Below are positions 34,783 through 44,700 of a stretch of 64,000 nucleotides of DNA, one piece after another; within the stretch, counting starts at the first letter, position 1, and each line of letters begins with the position of its first letter. Where the stretch lies: NCBI GenBank assembly GCA_050309775.1, contig JBNRMV010000017.1, positions 35,569 to 99,568 on the forward strand. Direction: 5' to 3'. The notes beneath the pieces were generated by a model. The model searched no databases and was not told the origin of the DNA. It saw nothing but the letters and a program-made list of their open reading frames with translations. This DNA is from DTU072 sp050309775. Its GTDB lineage: Bacteria > Bacillota > Clostridia > Christensenellales > DTU072. The translations under genes and the position numbers were made by a program.

Positions 34783-35208
34783 ATGAGAAAAATTGCTTTT
34801 GATGTGGGAGATGTGCGAATAGGCATAGCCACAAGCGACCCGACGGCGCTCATTGCAGGCGGATACGAAACTTTTACACGCAGCAAGAACCTTGACAAGG
34901 ATATGAAATATCTTGCCTCGGTAATTACCGAAAAACAATGCGATGAAATCATACTCGGATTGCCGCTGAATATGGACGGGACAGAGGGTGACAGAGCAAG
35001 AATTGTCCGTCAATTTGGTGAAAGACTAAAAAAATATACGGCTGTTGACATTGTTTATCATGACGAAAGACTGTCGACGGTGTCCGCAGAGAAATCACTT
35101 ATTGAGGGCGGCATGCGCCGTGACAAAAGAAAAGGCGTCATAGATAAGGTGGCGGCAACAATAATATTGCAAAGCTATTTAGACAAAATAAATAAAAGGA
35201 GCAAATAA
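34783..35208 (+). CDS. ruvX: RuvX/YqgF family Holliday junction resolvase-like nuclease
   Basis: A 141-residue RNase H-fold protein with the family motifs FDVGDVRIGIATSD (first acidic residue), LGLPLNMDGTEG, YHDERLSTVSAE and the final catalytic Asp in KGVIDKVAATIILQSYL. It is implicated in 16S rRNA 5' maturation and possibly in Holliday junction processing. The ATG follows the permease stop directly. The next gene is a DUF1292 gene, the usual ruvX neighbour in Firmicutes. Confidence 0.94.
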   Translation: MRKIAFDVGDVRIGIATSDPTALIAGGYETFTRSKNLDKDMKYLASVITEKQCDEIILGLPLNMDGTEGDRARIVRQFGERLKKYTAVDIVYHDERLSTVSAEKSLIEGGMRRDKRKGVIDKVAATIILQSYLDKINKRSK

Positions 35209-35212
35209 CAAA

Positions 35213-35524
35213 ATGAAAGATGTCAACAACCAAGGAAACGATGTGGAAATGATAGAGGAAGACGAGGTCGTCACACTTACTGACGACGATGGCAACGATG
35301 TCGACTTTTATGTCCTTGCAGAACTGGATTACAAAGACAAATGGTACATTTATCTGGAGCCGGTAGAACTCAATGAAGAATATCAAGAGGGTGAAATTAT
35401 TATCTTTGAACTTGGCGAAAACGAGGAGGGAGAAGAAGTCTTTATTCCCATAAATGACGAAAAATTGCTGCAAGAGGTCTTTGAATTGTTTATTAAAGAA
35501 ATCGAAACAGCCGATGAGGAATAA
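35213..35524 (+). CDS. DUF1292 domain protein (YrzB-like)
   Basis: A 103-residue strongly acidic protein with the DUF1292 pattern: TDDDGNDVDFYVLAELDY, followed by WYIYLEPVE and a C-terminal LLQEVFELFIKE helix. Family function is unknown; it is typically encoded next to ruvX, as here, 4 bases downstream. A terminator at 35543 ends the transcript. Confidence 0.9.
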   Translation: MKDVNNQGNDVEMIEEDEVVTLTDDDGNDVDFYVLAELDYKDKWYIYLEPVELNEEYQEGEIIIFELGENEEGEEVFIPINDEKLLQEVFELFIKEIETADEE

Positions 35525-35542
35525 GAGAGAGTACACACAAAA

Positions 35543-35565
35543 AGGCGCGGAAACGCGTCTTTTTT
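35543..35565 (+). terminator. Rho-independent terminator after the DUF1292 gene
   Basis: Stem AGGCGCG / CGCGTCT with one G-U pair, a GAAA tetraloop and a T6 tail (35543-35565), 18 bases after the stop codon. Confidence 0.85.
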
Positions 35566-35672
35566 ATTGCATTCCGTTCAATCAGCAATTCCGAAAGAGA
35601 AATAAACAGTTAATTTTGATTTAATGTTGTGGTAAACTACATTGTTTTTACTTTTGAATTATTTTTTAGCCG

Positions 35673-35701
35673 TTGCAATGCGCGCGTGTTTATAGTATAC
35701 T
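35673..35701 (+). promoter_or_regulatory. Sigma-A promoter of the giant LRR lipoprotein gene
   Basis: TTGCAA (35673-35678), 17-nt spacer, TATACT (35696-35701). The predicted start near 35708 gives a leader of about 50 nt that is very AT-rich, then GAGGAGATGTC before the ATG at 35757. The rest of the 35566-35756 gap shows nothing recognisable. Confidence 0.7.
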
Positions 35702-35756
35702 TTAATATAAAGTATTATAATTATTATTAGTTAGCTATATGTACTGAGGAGATGTC

Positions 35757-38700
35757 ATGAAGCCCGGAATAAAAACCTGCATAATACTCTTGTTTTTGAT
35801 TTTGCTGATTCTTTCGCTTACCGCCTGCGGGGGCAAGGTACAGACTTTCACAGTGGAGTTCAGAGTTGACGGCGAAACAATACATACCGAAATCGTAAAA
35901 TCAGGTGAAGGCATCGTTCCGCCGCAAGTTCCCGTGAGAGTGGGCTACAAAGGTGAATGGGATATCAAGTCCTTTTCAAAAATCACAGAAAATATTGTAG
36001 TTAATGCAGTTTATACTCCCAGGACATATAAAGTAATTTTTAAGGCGCTGGACAGTAACAATGTCATGCGCACCATAGACACCAAAAACATAGATTACGG
36101 CAAAAGCCTTACGGGCATTCCTACTGTTCCACAGAGAGAAGGGTATTCCGGAGTGTGGAGCGTGACATCTTTTCCTGCCGTAACTTCAGATATGGAAGTT
36201 TTTGCAGTCTATACAAAAAATATTTATACCATTACTTTTGAAACCAATGGCGGCACGCCAATAGCAGACTTTTCCGCGGCTTATGAAAGCGCAGTCAATG
36301 TGACTACGACAAAAGACGGCTATGAGTTTTTGGGTTGGTTTACCGATGAGGAACTTCAACAAAGCTATGACCTTACGACCATACCGTCAAAAAATCTGAA
36401 ACTCTACGCAAAATGGGGAGAGTTGCTTTACACAATCTACATTGACACCGGAATGCCGGAGTACGACACCTCAATACAAAAATCATATGGCGCAGCAATT
36501 GACAGCATTCAGCAATATGCACGGCAAGGCTATAAGTTTAACGGTTGGTACAGCGACAGCGCCAAAACACAACTGATTACTTTTCCTTACCAAGTAACCG
36601 GCACGGCAACAATATATGCCGACTGGGTAGTCGACAACAGAAACACAGCTTCGGACAGCAGTTATTTTGTATTTAATTCCGCCACCAAAACAATTTCCGC
36701 CAACAGCAGCCAAACTCTGCCGGAAAACATAATCATTCCCAGCGTTTATGACAACTTAATAGTTCAGAATATAGCCGCGCGTGGTTTTGCAGATGCAGGC
36801 ATAAAGACGGTCCAAATTCCGCAAAGCATAATATCAATAGGCGACTATGCTTTTGCATCAGACTCTATCAAAACAATAACCTTTGATGAGGACAGCAGGC
36901 TGAAAGATATCGGCAACGGCGCCTTTTTGGGCTCTGCCATTTCTGAGATAGTTGTGCCGCAAAACCTGCAGAACATAGGTAACGGCGCTTTCAAAGACTG
37001 CGAGTTACTTGAAAGTATAGATTTTGAAGAAATTGAAAACATATTGATTATAGGCGCGCGTGCGTTTGAAAATACAATTTGGTACGGCAATTATATCGAA
37101 AATGTCGAAAATTCCGTTATTTATATAGGCAAAGTATTGTATGAGGCAATCGGAACTTTGAGTTCAAACATAAGTATTTTTGCGGACACTGTCAGTATAT
37201 CGCCGCAAGCATTTTCCGGACAGACAGCTTTGACAAGCATAAACATACCAGATACGGTAACCTATATCGGCGGAGATTATACCGACGAGAATTTTTCGGC
37301 AAAGGGCGCATTCTACAACTGTAATCAACTGCAATATATTACTTTCTCCGCAGAGTCAATGCTTGAATATGTAGGCAAAGGCGCTTATGCAGGCTGCAGC
37401 TTACTTCGTGAAATCGGCATGTCCTCTGATTTTGCGCTTGCGCAGCTGTTCGATACGGAAGAATCGGAATACACCTATATAGTTGATTACAACTCAAATA
37501 TTTATTATGTTCCTGAATCATTGATTAAAATTATGTTTTTCGGTAACGGCGCAATAAAGCCCTATGCTTTTGCCAACACAAGAATTCAAAACATTTCTGT
37601 TTTTGGCGACATAAAAGAAATCGGCGCGCTGGCATTTTATAATTGCGCTTTATTGGAAGCCTTTGATATCCCAGAAAGCGTAATAGTTATTGACGATTAT
37701 GCCTTTGCAGAATGTATAGACTTGTCAGAAATTTCTTTGGGCGGCGAAAATGCATTGAAAGAAATTGGCGAACATGCCTTCAGCGGACTGTATAATGCAG
37801 TTTTTAACTTTGAAAACCTAAACAAACTTGAAACAGTCGGACAGGCAGCGTTTAATGCGGCAAGCAAACTTACAAGTTTTTATGCGCCTGCAATCAAAAC
37901 CATTGGCGCAGCGGCATTTGAATACTGTTCTGAACTGAGATTTATCAGCGTTCCGTCGGGAATATCTGCAATTAAACTGCTTTTTGCCGAGGCGGAAATA
38001 GACATAGATGGGTATTACATTGTTGACGGATATGCAATTCCTGAAAGTCTGGAAGAAATAAGCGTTGTAGTTCAGAATGAGTACAAGGACATAGCGGACA
38101 GCTTTGCCGAAGGACTGTATTCGGTTGTCATGCTTTCACTGGGCGAGGGCATAGAAAAAATAGGCGCAAGAGCGTTTGCCGGAATTTCGCTTGTTGAGTT
38201 TGAATTGCCCGATTCCGTTTTTGAAATCGATATTGAGGCATTTGTAGACAATATAGAGATTGAAACCTTTGCTATAAGCGCACAAAGCAACTTGAAAATT
38301 ATCGGCGACAGCGCCTTTGCCGGTGCGGAAAAACTTTCAAGTTTGTATTTGCCGAAAGACTTAGAGCATTTTTCGCTTTCGGCAGTTGCACAATGCGGTA
38401 TAGCCGCCATAACTGTACATAATGAAAATGAAAATTACTTCAGCCATAGCGGAGCGCTTTACAGCGGGGAGAAACTCTTGTATTATCCTGCGGCAAAAAC
38501 CGGCGAGGCATACTCTGTGGTTGAAGGTACAAAGTATATCGGAGAGAGAGCATTTGCAAAGGCACAGCTAAAAAATCTCTCTTTGCCGTCTACTATGTTG
38601 TCTTCTGAGGAGGGCGCTTTCGACGAATGCGCGTTTGATAAGGTATCAATGTATGCATTGACGCTGTTGTCAAATATATTCCCGGACAGCTCAATAATAA

Positions 38701-41700
38701 AGGGTTTGTCCATTCTGGGCGAAAAGGTAGTGCAAGGTTTTGCCCTCTCAAGCCAAATAAAAAATCTGGAAATCACAGAAGGCGTCACAGAAATAGCGCA
38801 TGGCGCTTTCGCTTCTTGCGAGGAATTGGAGTCTGTCAGTTTTCCTGCAAGTTTGCGGAAGATAGATACCGAGGCGTTCTTTGGCTGTTCATCTCTTTCA
38901 GAAATAATATTTGCTGAAGAAGATGCGCTGGAACATATCGGAAATAGCGCTTTTGATTACACATCTTGGCTGGAATCTAAGCAAACAGGCACTATGATAT
39001 ATGTTGGGAGAATAGCGTATGCTTTCTATGGCGATGCTACCGACGATACGACTTTAACCATACGGGAGGGCACAATAGAAATAACCGGAGGTGCCTGCGT
39101 AAACCAAGAGAATATTACAAGCGTAATTTTGCCGGAGTCACTAGAAATAATAGGTGACTCTGCATTCGAAAATACGGGCATAAAAGAATTAGTTTTGTCG
39201 AAAAATCTACGCAAAATTTCAAATGGAGCTTTCAGAAACATTACCAGTCTTGAGCGTGTAATATTTGAAGGCGATAGCCTGGCTGAGATAGGTATATCCG
39301 CATTTGAGCACTGTCAAAATCTTGCCGAAATCGAAAACATTCCGTCCAACCTTAAAAAAATAGGTTCGGCGGCTTTTAAGAATACCGCCATTGCCGCCAT
39401 AAATATACCCGAGGCAATAGAGGAAATAGGGGATTATGCCTTTGCTAACTGCCTTTCACTTCTTGAAATCAGTTTTGACAACCTGAACCATAACATAAAA
39501 TTCGGGTCAAATATTTTTGACCATACAGCATGGTACAACAGCCAACAGAACGGTATACTACTGCTTGACGAAAATATCATATATTCTTACAAAGGCGAAA
39601 TGCCCGAAAACTATGTGTTGAATATTGATAATGATATTGAATGGATTTTGCCTTACGCTTTTTATGCTCAGCACAATTTGCAGCAAGTTATTTTCAAAAC
39701 AAACTTGATTGCTATCGGCAGTTTTGCTTTTGCGGATTGTATAGCTCTTTCTGAAGTGCTGACTGTGTCTGACAGCATGTTGCGCACCATTGGAGAGTCA
39801 GCCTTCCACGGCTGTTCATCGCTTTCTGAATTTACGCTTACAAATGAAGTTGAAGTGTTTTCGCAGACAGTTTTCGAGGGCTGTACTTCGTTGACACGCT
39901 TCGTAATTATTGACGAAAACAGCAGTGAAAGATTTAGATTTGTAGGAAATATTTTATACAACGCCAACTTGACGCAAATTTTGTATGTGCCTTATGGTAT
40001 AGGCGGCGCTGTCGTTATAGAAAACAAAGTCACTGAAATAGGCGACGAGCTTTTCCGAGGCAGAGCCGGCATAACTTCGATAAAACTGGGCAATGACATA
40101 ACACATATCGGAGGTTTTGCCTTTGCAGATTGCGTCGGGCTATCTGAAATAATCTTCGGTGACAATCCAAAGCTTGAATATATCGGCGATTCTGCTTTTG
40201 AGAATACCGCCATATCGGCTGTGACTTTGCCGCACCAAATAAGTTATATCGGAAGCGACGCTTTTGATTATAATTCGGTATCGGTAACATTTACTGGCAA
40301 CAATCCCCCCGAAATAATAGGCGACTATCAAGGCGCAACAGTTTATGTCCCGCGCGAATACCTTGACGATTATAAAGCCGACTTGCCGTTCGGAATTGTT
40401 TTGCCGTCAAGAGTAAGGGTGGAATTTATTGCAAACAACAATGTTGTAGCATATTATGACATACCTTACGGACAAAAATTGTCGGCAATTCCATTGCCGC
40501 CGGCTATTGCAGGACACAATGCAAAATGGAATCAAGATGGCTTGGAAAAGGTATTCAAAGACGATGAATTTTTGGCGCTGACAGAAGATATCCGAATTCA
40601 TGCCGAATATTCCTCAAAAGTGTATAACCTGACGCTCAAGCTGGATGCGGACGAAGTTTATGAAGAATTTGAATATACATACAATTCAAATATAATCAAA
40701 CCTCAACCCATTTCTCTGGACGGCAGACAATTTTTGTATTGGACAGAGAATACTGAAACATTGGCTGAATTTTCACTGGCAAAAATGCCTGCTAGGAATA
40801 TTGAGCTTTTCCCCGTATGGTTTGACTTTACTTTTGTGTTGAACGAACTTTCCGATGCATACGGAATAGGCATTTTGCCCTACAACGCGGTTGTGCCGGA
40901 CAATATAATTATTCCGTCTGCCTACAACGGCAAGGAGGTGTATGCAATACTTGAAGATGCATTCACCGGTATTGATAACATTTCAAAAATTACTCTTGCC
41001 GACACCGTTGAAGTAATAGGCGACAGAGCCTTTAAGAATTCGTCGCTGTCTAGCATAATTATTTCGAACAATTCTATGCTTAAGCAAATAGGGCAGCACG
41101 CCTTTGCCGGCACGGATATTTCAAGCATAGAATTGCCGACACTGAATTATATAGGCGCATACGCATTTGCGTCATCAGCGCTTGAAAGTATAGAAGTTAC
41201 CGTTGAGACCTTTACGGCTTTTGGTAACAGAGTTTTCAGTTCTTGTCAGTCATTGCAGAGCGCAATCATAATATGCGATGATACCGAACTCATTTCTTCC
41301 ACTCAGGAAGGGCTTTTTGAGAATTGCAGCAATCTTAGCAATGTCATACTTCCGCCGAACATGGCGCAATTGGGCGTCTCAATGTTTGCCGGTTGCCAAA
41401 GCCTGCAAGAAATCTCTTTGCCCCAAGTTTGGGTAATAGGCGAGAATGCTTTTAATGGCTGTATCTCGCTTACAAGCTTAGAGCTGCCCAAAGTTGTATA
41501 CATTTATGAAAATGCCTTTGCCGAGTGTACCTCTTTGCAACGGGTGGTTTTCGGGGACAACACCACTTTGCATACCATTGCAGAAAATGCATTCTACGGC
41601 TGTACACAGTTGTCATACTTTGTATTGCCGGCGGCTGCAAAATATATCGAAGCAAACGCTTTTGCCGACTGCAATAATCTGAAATATTTCATAATTCAGG

Positions 41701-44700
41701 AAAACGGCAGTATCAATGACGGAGTAAGAGGTTTGACAACAGACACGGACTTTTTACCCGAACATGTTACAATTTATGTAGCTGACGAATGGGATTCCAG
41801 CAAAACAAGATGGCCCCAACACAATGTGGAATTGTACCGCGGCATATATGAAGGCTTTGTGGCGGGAGTTGACGCATCGCTGTTACTTTATGTGGTAACA
41901 GGCACAGAAGTAACTTTACCGGCATTTATTGAGACCGACCGCGTCGAAAGCCTGCATGACGATTTGTTCTATGGCTCAAGCCATGTTACAAAATTAACTA
42001 TTACGGACACATATTTGATAGGTTTACTTGATACAGCCAAACCGCTCAGCCACCTTGAAAATGTTTTGGAATTTATTTCCGATTACAGCATTGACGGCGT
42101 GTTATACAATGCTGCCGGCGACAAACTTATAGCTTATCCCCAAGGAAAGCCAAATGAAGAGTTCAGCATTCCTGAAAGCGTCACCACAATAACCGACTAT
42201 GCTTTTTATGCCGCCACACTTAGCGCCATTACATTGCTTTCATTGCAACCTGCGGAAATTGGGGAGAACACTTTTGGCAACAACAGAAGCGATTTGAAGA
42301 TATATGTCCCGGCAAACGCTTTAGACAATTATAGGTCTGCGCCGATTTGGTCACAGTATGCCGAACGAATATTCTCAGGCTATTTGCGCCATAATGATTT
42401 TTTGTTTGTCGAACATGCCGAAGGACTGGAACTTGCTCAATACATAGGAAAAGAAGTAGATGTCACATTGCCGATATCTCTGAACGGAAAAAATATTATA
42501 TCAATAGGCGACTATGCGTTTTTTGACAGCGGTATAAGCTGCGTATCCATACCCGCAAGCATAATGTATATAGGCGACTATGCCTTTGCTAATAATTCTG
42601 CGCTTATAAAGCTAAGTTTGCCTGAAAGCATAAAAACCATAGGCGAGGGCGCATTTTCTGCTTGCTACAACCTGACAACAATTGTTTTGCCAAAGCGCAT
42701 ACAGCTGACGGAAATCAGCCAATATGCATTCTATGACTGCCGCTCATTGCAAAGCATAGAAATACCTATATCCATAACAAAGATTGCGCAATCAGCTTTT
42801 GAAAAATGCCATAGCCTGACAAGTGTAATCTTTACACAAAACAGCCAGCTTTCCCAAATCGGCGAAAGAGCTTTTGCACAATGCGTAGAACTGAAAAATA
42901 TCAATCTTCAACTGACACAAAAACTGGCAACAATCGGCAACCGAGCCTTCATTGAGTGCCAGGCACTGGAAAACATAATCATTCCGGAAACCGTAGTATC
43001 AATAGGCGAATATGCCTTTGTAGGCAGCAGCAAACTTAAATCTGTAAGTTTTATTGGCAGCAGCAAATTGTCCGTCATAGGCGCATATGCGTTCTACCAA
43101 AATAACACAATCGAGAACTTTGCCGTACCGGCAAGCGTAACGCGCATTGAGCCGTATGCGTTCTTTGGAAACAACCTTAAACAGCTGACGGTTGCGGCCG
43201 GCAGTAACCTTGCAGAAATCGGCGCTTATGCTTTTGGCGCAAGCGCAAGACTGTTGTCGGTCAATCTGCCCTCAACGGTTGTCATAATGCGTGAAGGAGC
43301 CTTTGCTCAAAGCCCGTCCATAAGGTGGATGACGCTTGCTGCGGTTGAGCCGCCGACGATAGAAAGCGGAGTATGGGACGCCAGTTTAAGAATATATGTA
43401 CCCCAAAATTCCCTAAATGTATATAAATCAGCTTGGGCGCAATTTGCAGGCGGCATAAATTCAATAAACAGAATTTTTGGCGAATACTCCATTGTGCCGG
43501 TAAGCGGCGGAGCCGAAATATTCCAGTATCTGGGCAGCGCAGGCGATGTCGAAATTCCGCAAACCATAAATGACTTGACGGTTGTTTCGCTGGGCTCATA
43601 CGCCTTTGGCGCAGAAACGCTGTCCGTTACCATTCCCGATACCGTTACAACGCTTAAAGCTGCGGCATTCAGCAATTGCGGTATTGAAACAATAACGCTG
43701 GGGGCCAACATAACTTCCATTGCAGAAAACGCATTCTATGGTTGTACTTCTCTTGCTGAAATAATTGTTGAAGGCGGTAACCAGTCATTTGTCACCATAG
43801 ACAACGCACTTTATAACACAAGCAGAACAAGGCTTATTGCATACCCGGCAGGCAATCCTCAAATCAGTTTTGACATTCCGCAGGGAGTTGTTGAAATCGG
43901 AGCCGGCGCATTCAGCGGCGCAACCGAACTCATCACTATAAATATTCCAAACAGCGTCACAGCTGTTGAAAGCAGAGCGTTTGACGGTTGTATAGCTCTT
44001 GAAAATATACTTTTTGAACAGGCCGACAAATTGCTGTTTGCAGGCGATAATGCTTTCAAGGATACTCTTTGGTACCAATTGCAGCCTAACGGCGTCGTAT
44101 ATATTTCTTCAGCAGGCGGCGGCGGACTTGTTGCGCTGAACTACAAGGGTCAAATGCCAGTAGGCGCATCGGTGAGCATTGACGCAAATGCCGTATCTAT
44201 ATTGCCCAACGCATTCAGAAACAGCCCCAACCTTAGCAAGTTCCACATTCCGTCGGGTATCAAGTATATCGGAGAAAATGTTTTGCAATCCAGCGCAAAT
44301 GTCAACGAACTGACTATGCCGGGCGAATTTGCTCTTGGGTATCTGTTCGGAACGGTATCCTATCAGAACAGTTATGCCGCATATAATGAGCCAAGCAAAA
44401 AGACTTACTATATCCCGAACGCTTTGACCCGAATTAACATAATATCAGAAAATGTCGTTGATTATGCGTACAGCAATGCGCGCAGTCTTGTCAATGTGAC
44501 GATTGCAAATTCCGTAATGACCATAGGCAGATATGCGTTCTTTGCTACGGCAAAGAATATGGCTTTGGAGAATATTGTTTTTGAAAGTGTGTTTAACAGT
44601 AATCTCACCGTAATAGGCAGCGGAGCGTTCAAGGATTGTCAAGCCATTGTCAACCTGACATTGCCCAACAGTCTTAAGAGCATAAATTCCTATGCGTTCA